From assembly GCA_022385805.1 (NCBI GenBank), contig MU277676.1:339723-403722 (forward strand): a stretch of DNA of 64,000 nt. The letters are read 5' to 3'. Positions 23,831-36,012 of the stretch are shown here, one piece after another. The translations under genes were made by a program, and so were the position numbers. Origin of the DNA: Pilatotrama ljubarskyi. Taxonomy: Eukaryota; Basidiomycota; Agaricomycetes; Polyporales; Polyporaceae. Under the pieces are notes generated by a model. The model did no database searches, was not told where the DNA came from, and saw nothing but the letters and a program-made list of their open reading frames with translations. Numbering within the stretch: position 1 is the first letter of the stretch; every line of letters begins with the position of its first letter.

Positions 23831-25783
23831 TGGCCAGTATTCATCAAGTAAGTAGGCCCTTTTCCTAGCTCCCACTCAACTGATGGCGGGACATTAGACA
23901 CGTACTGTATTGTATCTTGCGATCAATGAACGATTCCCGTATCTGTCCGAAGTTCACCAAACAACATACAACCGCGGAGGCTGTCCTCGCTGAATCGTCT
24001 CATTGATGCTCCTTATACAAGTTGTCGAAGCCTCATAGACAGGTGTTGACGTGTGGAGCAGGTCATGCACTGTGTCTCAACCCACTGCAGATGAGTCTTG
24101 AAGTTTTCTGGATGCCGGGTGCGTCGTCTCCCGTGCGCCTACAGGGGGTTCATGTGCGACCGTCTCCCGTGCCGAGAGAATTCAAATATATCCCAGGTAC
24201 GTATTGTCATTTCGGACGCCGAGGTCCACACTCCGTCGGCCCTCGCCACGAATGCGAGCCCTGAGAACCTTCGCAGCTCATGACCTCGCCGACGATCCGG
24301 ACGTACTCCGGCGAGACAAGCGGACGAGGCAACGATGTCTACATCGGCTTCTGATGACAGGTAAGTCATGCCTGCGGTCAAAATGAGGATCAATCCACGG
24401 TTTCCATGGTCTCTGCGGGGCGAGACTGGACGCGAATGCTGACCAGGAAGTTCTTGTAGTCCGCTGATCTTCGAGCTGAGTGCAGGCCAGGTTTGAAGAT
24501 TGGAGTGGCGACCACGCCCTGTCCCGAATCCGAGTGCCAACTACGGCAGCTGTCACAGGGTTCGCGGGAGAGGCCTGGACACATTCAGCATGAAGTCCAA
24601 TCTTGCTGAGGTTCGAAGTACTATGCCGGTCTGGCAAGACGCCTGGGCGACCGGTTACGAAGCATGCGCCCTTCCAGGCAAGGCACGCTGACCGAAACAC
24701 GCCTTCAGAACGCTGCTCAGCTGCGCCACCCTGTTCTGACCGAAGTACAACCCCGGCCTTCGTCGAATGTCTGTACGTGAGCGCCGTACATATCCCCTAC
24801 ATGTGAAAATTCACGCTGCCTAGAGCGGTCCGTGCCCAGAAGGAATACTTCTCCCGAGCACGAGGCAAAGCGTACGTGAATAATGCGCCTTTGCGCTATG
24901 GTTTGCTTCTCAAGGGGCTCTTCGATATGTTTATCGGACACAGAAGCTATCTTACCCCCGCAGATTTCCTCAGATCGACTGCCTGCAAGTGCAGTAAGTT
25001 ATTTGGGCGTGCATGACCAACGACCAGTCGAGACTCGGCAGTGGGCACCTAGTCCGCGGTCTTTCCTGGTAGTTCCCGTGGTCTGTGTACGTCCAGATGA
25101 TTTTGACAACCGGAGTTCTATCAATGTCCGCATACGCCGTTCCAGCTCCGCCCTGCCTCGCGCTTGAGGTTTGGAAGATCGACCCCCCGGACGTTGTGCG
25201 CTGCTCCGAGTGCTCGCTTCAGCGGCTGCGGAGATCCTCGATGATGTCTCCCACGCCAGAGCTACCCGCGGCGGGCGAGACGTTGCTGCTTCCCAGACTC
25301 GCTTCATTCACGGCATATAGAGGACGACGGCATCAGGGCCCTGTCTACTGCACGCATGCTATGGCTCGGTGTGCGTAATGCGGAGTTCCGTTGTGCCTTC
25401 GGCACCCAATGTATCTTCGGCTATCCCTTGGTCTTCTGCTCTTCCCGTTCGAGTCTCCATGCCTAGCCTTTCGGTACAGCTTGCAGTCGTGCTGAACAGG
25501 TCCACCGTCGTCAGGGGGCAAGAATAGACAGGTGCTCAGCTGAGCTGCGGCCTACTCACACACATAGTACTAGTTATTTTTGTAGTGACAGATTGAAAGT
25601 ACTCGGCTCGCCCTAGACCTGCCAAGTCCGAGGTACGTACCGTCTGCTTATCTCACCTACTCGCAGCCTTACGCCCTGCTTTACCAGAAAGATATCTCAT
25701 ACTCTACCAATAATCTCTCCAAGTTCGTCACGAAGTCCGCTTAACATGAGCAATGAGAGGCCAACACAAGCGAATGATGTCTA
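23831..25783. other. Intergenic, no supported gene
   Basis: About 2 kb downstream of ADH copy B. Short frames only; nothing recognisable. It ends at the left target-site copy (CTA, 25781-25783) of the MITE. Confidence 0.45.
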
Positions 25784-25956
25784 GGGCCTGGTCGGCTGCC
25801 CGTGAGATACAACTCACGCCCCGCCAAAATCAGTGGTGTGAGTGCGAGTTGCAACTCACATGTGAGCGCTTAACGGGCGCTTGCGCGAAATTTCCAGTGG
25901 GAGCCACATTCCGCACTCACGTGTGAGATGTATTTCACGGGCAGCCGACCAGGCCC
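25784..25956. mobile_element. 173-bp MITE with 34-bp terminal inverted repeats and CTA target duplication
   Basis: Both ends begin GGGCCTGGTCGGCTGCCCGT when read inward. The inverted repeat continues for about 34 bases with two mismatches. The element is flanked on both sides by the trinucleotide CTA (25781-25783 and 25957-25959), a 3 bp target-site duplication of the kind made by PIF/Harbinger-type transposases. The interior has no coding capacity but is rich in GTGAG/CTCAC pairs, including a GAGTTGCAACTC palindrome, so the single strand would fold tightly. Near-perfect ends and intact duplication suggest fairly recent insertion. Superfamily assignment rests on the duplication length alone. 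Confidence 0.8.
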
Positions 25957-28900
25957 CTAGTATGGTGAAGCAGCCCTCGACGTAGCCTGGAACCCAGGGC
26001 AGCTCTCCGGCCGGTTACATGGCTCATCGGCGTATGCTGCAGATGTCCGCCTTACACGACCGCCCGCACGCATGCCGAATGGCGAAGTGTTCCGAGCGAG
26101 CATGCGCAGCTAGCGGCGAGCTGCGTGATAGCGCGATCTGTCAGAATGCACGCTATGCGCGCGAGGCGTTGCATGACGCACTGTGATTTCGCATGCATAT
26201 GCGGTCCAAAACATATGCAGTTTAGTGGGCTGCAGGTATGCTAGCACCATCGCATCCCTGCGCCAAGCTACAGGCTTTCCGCCCCGCGTATATACATCGG
26301 ACCTTGTCATGATAGAGAAAGGGGTATAGGCGCGGAACGTGTCTGCCATGCTGCGGCTATGTCATAAGTACATACGAAGTATGACATGCTAGCGTCCGTC
26401 CGTCGCATCTGGTTAGAGCATATGATAGGTTTGTATGGCGATCGTGCTCACATCAGCCTCTGCAGCCATCGTGCGAAGTACAGTAGCGCTATGAGGCATA
26501 GTCGACGATATGACCAGATGACAGCTTGTCATACAGTATCATCATGGCCAGGGCCGATAGCGTCGAGATGATCTACTCGGGAACGGAACAAATGCACCTC
26601 ACCAACGTCGCAGTAAGATGGATGTCCTTACGGTACTACTCCGTGGAGACGTCAGGACATAGCAAGGTTTGTCAGTAGATCGGTTTCGGATGCACCTCGA
26701 GAAGGCGTTGTATAGCGGAAGTCCGAGGAGGTGCCACGCCTCGATCACCCGAACAGTGCCAACAGTGGGTCCTTGGCGGTGCCTACACGAAACACGCCAT
26801 AGCAAAGGATGTGTGGTTTGCGATCGACAAGCTCAGGTCACTCCGACGGTATAGGGGTACATGTACAGCCACCACCGATGTAAACAGATATCAGGATGAT
26901 TGTGGGTCGAATCGAAGTGCAGGTCGCCTGGAATACGGGTACTGGCTCCGATTACATAGTGAAACGCCGAGTGAAACTTGAAGCTTGAGGCTGATCAGAG
27001 CGCCAGCCAAGCGTTGGTCATGTAGGTCCAATGAGTCCGGGAAACAGTAGCGACGCGAGGACGGGGGACGTAGCGCAGCGACGAGTAGTGATAGCACTCC
27101 GAAGGTACGGCCAGAACGAGCAAGGCAAGACGTAGGACGCGTCGGACAATCCTGCTCAGATACATTGCGAAGTGAGGGTGAACATACGCCACTGATTCAT
27201 GACAGAGGGTATGAGAGCTACGTTATAAACCGAGGACGCAAGCAAGACCGACTGTTCGCATGGGAAGTCGCCACTGCGTCCTCCGCGAGGACAGCAGAGT
27301 GAGCGCTCTTCCGCACCGCCGAGAGAAAGACAGCAGCAGCTCGCCTCGCGCCTCCGGAAGGGGAACACAAGCGTGGCCCTCTTGATGCTCGCTTGTATCT
27401 CCGTCGCTTGTAAGCCTTCTGAAACATGGAGGGGATAGATGAGGGATTCGCAGAGCTCAAGCGCACAGTCCAGAGTCCGTAGCCTGCAGATCAGAGAGCG
27501 CCAGAAGGACACGAAGACAAAGACAGAACACACTTTGTACGTCTTTCAGCAGAGCCGATGCCGAGACGGATGAGCCGTGGTGGTGCCGTGGGTGCTTCTT
27601 ACCCTCAAAGGAGCACAATCAGAAACATGAAAGGACGAGGCATGGCCCAAGGACGAAGCGCACGACTGGGTTTGTCATAGATGATGCAACCGGATAGGCC
27701 CGGGGTGGAGGGGTAAGCCATCGTACGAGCAACCGATAGCCTCAGTCGGAGCCGGGCGAGCAGACATCCAGATACCGATAGGGTGTCTCGCTGAACGAGC
27801 TCCGGAGCTCCGTCTGCAATGTGTGCCGAGGTGCGCGGAAGCACTCGGTCGTCTAGGCTCGACGATTCCCCTCCACGTGAACGTGCGACGGCACCCGGAC
27901 GGTCTTGGTACGACTCCATACGAGACCATTCGGCCGTCCGTCCTGGCACCCAGAGTGGGAGTGAGGATGAATAGGAATACGGAGTACCGAGGCAAGTGGG
28001 TGCCTGTGAGTGATGCTGATAATGCAGGAGGCGGGTCCCCATCGATAACGAGGCGGCCGCACGGTGACGTTCCGGGGCAAACCATGGCGTACGGAACGAC
28101 ATCCCGAGCATAGCACGCCTCCCCGAGGTCACGAGGACGACTCACGGAGTGTCTTCGCCACAGCAAGATGACCAGCCGGCCGCGAAAACGATAGCGGGTG
28201 AGCTATGGACGATCAAGAGGCGCTGTTTGAGCAGGCACGAGAGATGACGATCAGCGGCAGCTTCAATCAAGACCTGGCTAGGCTGTACCTGGGGGATCGG
28301 GCGTACTGGTGAGCACGATTTCTCGTTGCGAGTGAGGCTGACCTATTGCGATACACTGATCTGTCCGGTCATCCACCCTCACAGTCGCGATTCCCCAGTA
28401 AGACCGTGAGCAAGCCCAGGGGACGGTAGCACGCGCAGTCAGGAGATCGTCGTTTGATCGACTTCGACATCCGCTGTAGATACCCGCGTAGAGCAGGGTC
28501 GGGCAGGAAGGCGAGCGGGAGCGGGAGCGGACATGGAGCCTGAGAGGGCTGACCTTCTTCGAAGAAGGCGCGGAGAAGCTTGGGCGCCACGAGGCTGGCG
28601 GCGTGCCTCGTTAGCCCGCACGCCGGACGAGTCCAGAATGCAGATCGTGCTCACGATGACGCGGCGGCGGCGTGCCGCCGGCCTTCTGGCCACGGGACAT
28701 TGCCTTAGCACCATCCTTACACGTACGTGCGATGGGGAAAACAGTCGGCTCAGCTATGCAAAATCGGGCAAACTGGAGCGTACGGAGGGAGCACGGAGGG
28801 CGCGAGCGTCGATATCATGCGTGGTGGGCCGCCCTGCCGGAGTATCGTCGCGCTAGAACTGCTACCGATGCCCACGACGCAGGGAGAAGGGCGCGGGGGA

Positions 28901-30212
28901 TGATTCTTGCGGAGCCTCGTGTACTGGCGGTGGTGAGTGCAGCCTGGAATGGCGCGCGCCACTGTGAGCGAATTTCGTGCCAGATGAAAAACCCGGACGC
29001 ACCGCGATCGTGGAGGTGCCTGTCAATGTAGAGGGATGTGAAAAATGTAAAATCGTAACTTCACTTGGCATGCCGATCTGCTGCTGCGCTAGCGGCGGGA
29101 GAGACGGATTTTGGAGGAAGAGCTGCAAGGGTCCCTGGGCGGGAAGAAATGAATAGTGACGCGAAGGTTTGATGGCGGGCGCTGCGACTCGGTATCGCCG
29201 CTTGCTGTGAGTGCGCGAGCAGCGCTACCGCGGGAGAAGGGATAGGACATCCCGCTGCGAAGATGTCGACTCCGTAGAGCCGGACCATTTATGCAAAATT
29301 GAGCGTAAATGAACGAGTGTCCGACGGCCGATGCATCAGTGATCTGGTGCCCTGGCTGCAGCCGGTTGCGCCGCGAACCTGATCTGGCGTCGGTCGCTGC
29401 GCGAGGGCAGCTAGCACTGAAGAATGGTGCAAGGTGAGACGTGGCATGGAGGGCATGGGATGGGTGCGCACCTGAGCGATGAGTTAGATAGAAATTCTGG
29501 AGGGGAGGCACGAGGCCACACGAGGCACTTTGGGCGTCGGGAGATCAAACTCGCCCACAAGCATCAACTGAAGCAAAGCGTGCTTGCTGGGTATGGAACA
29601 AACGCATGTCCTTGCGCGTACAGACTCGAGAGGAAGAACATGCGCATTGTACGTAACATTGATGGACGGGGGGCCAAGACCTGTCTGTGTCAGCTGGCGT
29701 GCGCGACGACGGCGATGGGCTGATGCTCTGTGTGCGTTTGTACGTTGTGCGGTTGGAGATGGAAGATGCCAGCAGCAGCGACGGAGGCCCGCGAGCGCAG
29801 GGCCGGTGGCGGCCGGACGGAGACCGAATGAACGCCGGCGTGCAGAGAGTCGGGGCGGATGGCGGGGCGGAGATCGAAAGTGGACGGGCGGGATCTAGAT
29901 CGAGGTGGGTGCATCTGGGATCGGGCTGGTTCTGCATCTGAGAATCGAGCGACGTCCTTTGCCCCGAAGCCCACCGTGCCCCGTCCAGATGCAGATGCAT
30001 TGGCACACCAGGGCCAGCTTCGGCTTATGCGGTATAGCGCTCCAATTTCCGCCCCGCCTTCCTTTTTCTCAGCTCGCGAAGAAATCCGACTGATCTCCCA
30101 CAGCTCGCATCTTCATCCGAGCCCATAAGTACCCCCTCCGCCACCATGGCCTCTCGCTGCATCTGTCCCTCTCCCCATCGCCCCCTCCGTACACCTCTCG
30201 ACATACCGCAAC
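25957..30212. other. Long gene-free stretch upstream of the acyl-CoA oxidase-like gene
   Basis: About 4.3 kb with many short frames but no recognisable gene. At 28205 a 35-codon frame starting MDDQEALFEQARE ends at a possible GTGAGC donor; it looks protein-like but leads nowhere convincing. A small inverted repeat, ATGTCATA ... TATGACAT, lies near 26360-26388. The last 200 bases are pyrimidine-rich leader for the next gene. Confidence 0.45.
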
Positions 30213-30355
30213 ATGTCGTCCGAGGGCTACCCACGTCGCACCCTCCATCTTCCCCATTCCCCTCTCTTCTCCACCCCAGTCCACTATATGGACCACAACG
30301 ACCGCGCCTTCCTCTCTTACGAGAAAGCAAAGGCCATAGGGCTTTCTTACGGTAA
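30146..30355 (+). promoter_or_regulatory. Overlapping upstream reading frame with strong start context
   Basis: An ATG at 30146 in the context CCGCCACCATGG opens a 69-codon frame. It overlaps the main start at 30213 out of frame and stops at 30355. If the transcript starts upstream of it, it would repress translation of the main frame. If transcription starts between 30146 and 30213 it is irrelevant. A weak TATA-like CATAAGTA at 30124 would favour the latter. Confidence 0.35.
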
Positions 30356-32599
30356 GCTCTCACACGGACATCGCAGCATAGGCTTCCTGATTTTCTGACA
30401 TGTGTCACTGCCAGACATGACGATTGACGACCTGCTGTCGCTCTCGCCGAAGTTCTGGCAGCTCCATAACGACCCCGCTGTACTATTAGACGGCGGGTCC
30501 ATCACGCTTCTCACTATACAGTACAACCTCTGTGCCGGCACTATCGCTCGCTATGCAGGGCGGCGACCCGAACTAATCCCTCTCGTAGAGGACCTCCTCC
30601 AGTACCGCAAACAGTGCGTCGCTCTCCTCTCTGGATCTGATAGCTCCCTCTTAACTTCATTCTCCAGTGGGCAGTATATGATGACAGAGCTAGGCCATGG
30701 CCTCGACATTGGCAACATAGAGACGACCGCCACGCTTCTACCGTCCGGAGAGTTTATCCTCAACTCTCCAACACCAAGTGCCGCCAAGTAAGCCCCCATA
30801 TAGTGATTCTTTCGACGCCATCTAATTCCGGAAAACCTCAGATTCATGCCACCGACCGTTCCGGCAGGCTTGCCCTGTGTGGCGGTCGTGTTCGCGAAAC
30901 TCATCGTCAACGGAGAGGACCGCGGCCACCGGCCATTCATCGTGCCCCTCAACGACGGCAAGCAGATGTGCACGGGTGTACAATCCAAGTATGTATCTAC
31001 TGTTCGGGCGACTCTATTTGGATATACGGGATACCGTTCAGGTGACCCACTGCCCGCTGAGTCCCGGTCAGGCACTGTCTTTCCCGACAAACGTTTGAGC
31101 CTTTTGGGAAGCCATCTTCTCAGAAGACGTTCACACACCGAGCTCCCCCTGCATGCCACGTTTTCCGATAGAGTCGCCCTACCTACTCGGGTCCACGCAC
31201 TCAGGCACTGACGTATTCTTTCAAGGCTGCTTCCCTACCGCGGAGGCCCGCACCCGCTCACGCACTCCCTCACGACGTTCCACAACGTCCGGCTGCCCCG
31301 GGGCGCCCTGCTCGGGTCGCTCGAGAAGCCCGCCGACCTGCATGCGAACCTCATGGACATCATCCACCGGATTACCATCGGCACCATCGCGCTCGGCTGC
31401 CTCGCGCTCCCTTTCATGCAATGCTACGCAACCATCGGCACCCTCTACTCCCTCCGTCGCCACATCGGCAGCCCCACGCGGCGCCAGCCCATCCTCACTT
31501 TCCGCACACAGCAGGCGCCCATCCTGGCGACCACCGCGAACGCGTATGTCATGCAGGCGCTGCAGCGCTGGGCGATCAAGAGCTTCTGCGACACGAAGCT
31601 GGACGGGCGTGTGCGCCATGGTATCGCCGCGATCTTCAAGGGCGTGATGGTGCAGCACTCGCAGCAAGGCGCGCTAGGCGTCTCTGAGCGGTGCGGCGCG
31701 CAGGGCCTCTTCGCGCACAACCAGATGACCTGTCTCCATGTACGTCGTGCCGCGTTTTCGCTGCACGGTCATCTCTGACCTCATCCCGCGCGTTCTAGAA
31801 CGAGATGCGTGGCATCGCAATCGCAGAAGGCGACGTATTGGGCCTCGCCATCCGTATGTGCTATTCCAGTCTGCATAGTAACAACCCACTCATGCACATG
31901 CTCACCTCCCAGGACTCGTCAACGAGCTGCTCATAGGGCGATACGCCATGCCGCCGCCCGAGAACCCAGACTCCCTCCTCGCCCGCCACGAAGCGGGCCT
32001 CTTCGCCGAGCTGCACGAGATCATCAAGGGCGTCCCGCACCACCGCAGCGCGGAGGTGAACCGGCTCATCCTGCCGCACTGCCAGCCCATGATGGAAGCG
32101 ATCGGGCACCGGATGGCGTACGACGCGGCGGTCGCGCAGGGCGTGCGGCCCGCGCTCGTCGACCTGTACGTCGCGAACGTTGTGAAGCTCGACGCGGCGT
32201 GGTACGCGGAGCACGCGGGACTCGGGCGCGCGGCGCAGCAGGCGATGGAGACGCGCGCGATGGACGCGGTGCTGCCCATGCTCGGCGAGCTCGTGAAGGA
32301 GATGGACGTGTTCGCGTACGTGAACGCGCCGATCGTGTCCGACGAGCGCTGGGGCGCGTTCGTCGACGGCCTCAAGACGTACGAAGGGAACGCGCGCGTG
32401 GACGCGTTCGAGCCGCGGGGGACGCTGGGCGTCCAGCCCGAGATGGTGAGGTCTCACCTGTGACTCTCCCGCCCCGGACCTGCACCGACGCTATAGATCT
32501 CCTCGCATTCTCTCCGTCGATGTTTTGCTGAAACTGCCCCTTTCTCCCTCTCACAAGTACGCCGAACTGGTCCCCGTCGTGCTGAGCTACGTGTTGTAG
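30213..32599 (+). CDS. Acyl-CoA oxidase / dehydrogenase family flavoprotein
   Basis: Eight exons: 30213-30351, 30415-30613, 30668-30787, 30842-30988, 31226-31739, 31799-31853, 31913-32445, 32558-32599 (1749 nt, 582 aa). The 54 bp intron at 30614-30667 (GTGCGT, TTAAC branch, CCAG) keeps the frame open if unspliced. Removing it restores HGQYMMTELGHGLD, the FAD-contact block of acyl-CoA oxidases. Other family blocks are NIETTATLLPSG, RPFIVPLNDGKQMC, LLPYRGGPHPLTHSL and RLPRGALLG; the helical C-terminal half (32 kDa) follows. Such enzymes oxidise acyl-CoA to trans-2-enoyl-CoA, usually in peroxisomes. No C-terminal SKL-like signal is present (it ends SYVL), so location is uncertain. It is shorter than typical Pox1 (~670 aa). 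The intron at 30989-31225 is unusually long (237 bp). Converges with the antiporter gene downstream. Confidence 0.82.
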
Positions 32600-33015
32600 T
32601 GTTGTACTTTAGAACCTCACTATTAGCCTCCGCCCCGCTGTGTACACAATCCTGTTGTAATTGTGCCCGAGCGCTCTGTGCTATCACCATGTTGTCCATT
32701 CCCAATGCCATACACATTCTATTCAAATTCCTCTTCGTCTCGACGCGCGCGTGAGCCAGAGTCGCCACAAATATTCGGACGAAATTTGAAGCTTGGAACT
32801 CCTGTTCTTCAAATTGCGAAGATCCACGTTTGCTGTTTCCGATTTCCTTCTGTAGCACCTTCACGCCGCAACAACAACTCGACGTCTAAACGAGGAACTA
32901 GTATTGCGTGTCAATGATTCTACGTCATGAGAATAGCGCCAACCCTCGCCCAAGCGTTCTGCTTCAGCTCGTCGACTTCCCCGCGCCGTGGCTCTCTCGG
33001 AGCCACGAGCCTATG
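32600..33015. other. Convergent intergenic region
   Basis: About 416 bp between the stop of the acyl-CoA oxidase-like gene (plus) and the stop of the antiporter (minus). It presumably holds both 3' UTRs. AT-richer than the flanking exons; no gene seen. Confidence 0.55.
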
Positions 33016-35835
33016 TTATTGAGCTGCGGGGAAGTGCACATTCTTGCCCTGCGGCGCGCCGCCCCCGCCACCAGGGACAAGGACGTCGCCACCGACCACG
33101 TCGCCGGCGGGAGAAGCAGACCTCGCGCGTTCCTCCGGGGCACTGACGACGTCGTCAGGGAAGCGCACCGCCTTGACCGAAGTGGGAGTCTGCATGCCCG
33201 AGGGCGCGCGATCGCGCTCTGCGGCGGCGCCGTCGTCGCCCCACGCGAGCGGGAAGCGGACAAAGCGCTGCGAGGTGGGCGTCTGAGATCCCGAGCCGGG
33301 GATAGCGCTGTCCTCGCCAGCGCCGCCGTCCGAATGTCCAAGTGCCACGCGGACGCGAGACGCGTTAGGCGTGTTGTGCATACGGATGCTCGATGAGGCA
33401 ACGCTCGCTGCTCGCGTGCCGTCGTTGCCAGCGGCGTCGGGTTTCAGGTTGACGTCGACCTTCTCAGCATCCGCCGGTGCCTGCATCGCGAAAGCAGACA
33501 AGGTCAGTCCAGCCCCTTATGAGGAAGCAAACGAGCATCGACGCACAGCGTTCTTCTCTGCCATAGGCATTGTCTGGGAGACACGAGGCGAGCCCTCCAT
33601 GGAGGCGGGTCCCGCAGTGGCGTCGCTGATCATTGCCGCTGGACCCAGCTCTGGGATGTGACGGGCCTTCTTGACGGCCTCTTCCTCCGAGATGACCTGC
33701 GGCTCCGTGACGCCGGTCGGGTCAACTTTTCTCTTCAAGCCTGTCTCGACATCCTCGACCGGCGTGCCCGGCCGTGTGCTGCCGGCCGGCGTGCGGCGGG
33801 CCCACAGAAGCCAGTCTGGTGCCTGCGGCCCATGTCCATTACGCGCAGTCCAAGTACGCGTCAACGATACCGTCCGAGAACGAACGTTACGTCCCAATGA
33901 GAAGAACGGGATCGACAGGCCGTCTACAAGAACCTTGTCAAAAGCTGTAGGCAGGACGCTCAATGACAACGCACGAATGATGATAGAACCCAACACGACG
34001 AAGGACACGATCGTCTGCAGCGTCGCGGAGAGGATCTCAGCTTGGCTTTGCGGCGGAGTTTGCGGCGTCGGAAGCTCTGTGACGGCCAAGGTGGAGACGA
34101 AGATCGCACCGACGCCCATCTACGATCCCATTCAATATCAGTGACCCCAGCACGACAATCTGACGAGGATCTTACAGGACCTGTAAGAGATGTCAGCGGA
34201 TGATTGTAGATCGCAGCACTTGTTACGCACCAAAATGACCTGAGAAGAGAGCCTCCTTCCACGTCGTGATCTCCGGCACCCACCGATACAAGACCAGAAG
34301 TGGCGGGATGCGACGCAAGATGAGAACCGCAATGAACAGAACCACCAAGCGCCACGGCGTGATGCCCAGTTCGGGAGCGTTGAACATGTTAAACGGCATC
34401 CACGCGCCGATGTATACAAAGCAGCCGCAATTCAGCAGAAGGTCGATCACCGAAGAGAACACCTCGTCCTCGATCTGCGTGTTGAAGTAGCCGTCCCAGC
34501 TAATGGCAGAGCCTGCCAAATGTGAGTTAGTACATCGATGGCTAGAGCGTTCGTCAACCCGGCAGTACATACCGGCGGCAAATGCAGCAAGGAGGTCATC
34601 GCTTCCTAATGTACGAGTTATGCCGATAGTGAACAGGGCGAGCGCCAAGTACTGCGCAACGTAGGACTCTCGGTCGATGAATCCCTTGCGGTGCGAGAAC
34701 TTCATCAAGTGCGAGAAGGCAACACCTACATCAGGCCGTAAATCGGGCTGACACCGAGCAGATAGGCATTGACCTTACCTAGCACCGCGCCGATGACAGT
34801 GCCAAGAATAACCTGGTCTACGCACAAGTTCAGTGAGACTCGCCATGCTAGGAGTACTTAGTACGTACACAGCCATCCAACGAGAAACCATTCGCCAACA
34901 GCTACGCGACGCGAACTCTCAAGAGTGAGGTACACGGAGATGCTGAGGAACGGATATGCCAGTCCGTCGTTCGCTGCAGACTCCGCAGAAAGAATCCGCC
35001 GGAGATTTAGCGGAACATGTTTTGTAGCGTACTTTCCGCCTAATGCCTGTCTCAGCAAGGCTCCGCGACACCTTGTATTGAGTACATACCAACAATTGCC
35101 GCGGAGATGATAGGATCGGTGGGCGTCAAGCAAGCGGCGATAACGAGCGAAGAGATGAAGTTCAGCGGGGGGAACACCGCGAAGATGACCGCTGTATGGA
35201 CACACGTGAGCATACACATGCTATGGCAGGCCGAAGTTTTAACTTACCTGCTACGACGAGCCAACCAAAAGCCATCGTGGGGACAACCATAACGAGGAGT
35301 CCCTTGGCATGGTCTGCAAGATAGGACTGGGGTAGCTCAACGCCAATGGCGAATAGACCGGCGGCGAGCGTGATGCGCATGACCTCAAGAGTGATGACGT
35401 TGATGTCTCCTCCCCACGAACGCGGGTTGAAGATATTGGCACAGTATGGGCCGAAGATGACCCCACAAGCAGTACCAAGGACAACTTCATTGATGTATAG
35501 CTGGACAGTCGCTCGAGCATTCAGTACTCAGTATCACACCGAAAGCATGCGTACGTACCTTCTCTTTTACAAGGAGTGACACCATACTGAACTATGAAGC
35601 ACAAGGGTAAGTCAGCACTCAAACAAGCCCGAGCTATACGGGTCGAGCGATGGCGGTCCAAGCAACGCTTGAACCACTCCATGAGCCAGCCCGTCTATGT
35701 GTGCGAGACCTACTGCAACCACGAATCCCCCGATAACCATGTAGGCTAACCCCGGGTCGGTGACCTGACAGGCGAGTTTGTGAACTGAATGACGACATAG
35801 AATGGCACACGGACTTCCAGCAATTCTATGTGCAT
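33016..35835 (-). CDS. NHA1: Plasma-membrane Na+/H+ antiporter, NHA1/SOD2 family
   Basis: Twelve exons in coding order: 35835-35815, 35764-35714, 35591-35559, 35500-35248, 35191-35090, 35039-34869, 34817-34779, 34725-34573, 34512-34231, 34180-34176, 34119-33547, 33480-33016 (2148 nt, 715 aa). The first ~400 residues form about 12 membrane segments of a monovalent cation/proton antiporter; the remaining ~315 are a hydrophilic cytoplasmic tail. Family motifs include CGVIFGPYCANIFNPRSWGG, TPTDPI (D145), ESAANDGLAYP (D178) and LGSDDLLAAFAAG (D266/D267). As I recall, these four aspartates have the same numbers as the functionally essential ones of fission-yeast Sod2, which strongly supports the hand-built exon chain and start. 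It exports Na+ (and often K+/Li+) in exchange for H+. Exon 10 is a 5-nt microexon. The first donor, GTCCGT, is weak. Exon 1 encodes only seven residues, making the extreme N-terminus the least certain part. Confidence 0.93.
34176..34180 (-). other. Five-nucleotide microexon of the antiporter gene
   Basis: The microexon GTCCT lies between a canonical CTTACAG acceptor (intron 34230-34181, 50 bp) and a canonical GTAAGA donor (intron 34175-34120, 56 bp). With the last base of the previous exon it supplies Gly and Pro of the conserved GHFGPMGVGAI block. Without it the upstream and downstream exons are out of phase. Confidence 0.85.
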
Positions 35836-36012
35836 ATCGGTGCGTTTCAGGCTTGATGCTTGTTTTCCAGCAATACACTAGGCTAGCCCAGAAAGCAGGA
35901 GGTATGCACGCAAGGACGTGGTGGAAAAGACGGAAGGGCGATTGTGGCTGAACTTCCGCAACCTTACATACCGCCGCTCTCGGGCGTCTAAGAGAAATGA
36001 AAGCCGCCCGGC

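Noticed and set aside
26357..26388. Small inverted repeat ATGTCATA ... TATGACAT
   Set aside because: Eight-base arms with a 13-base spacer are expected by chance at this scale. No target duplication or wider structure.
28205..28312. Short frame MDDQEALFEQARE... ending at a GTGAGC donor
   Set aside because: Protein-like for 35 codons, but the best downstream acceptor leads to a stop after eight residues. No promoter or domain supports it.
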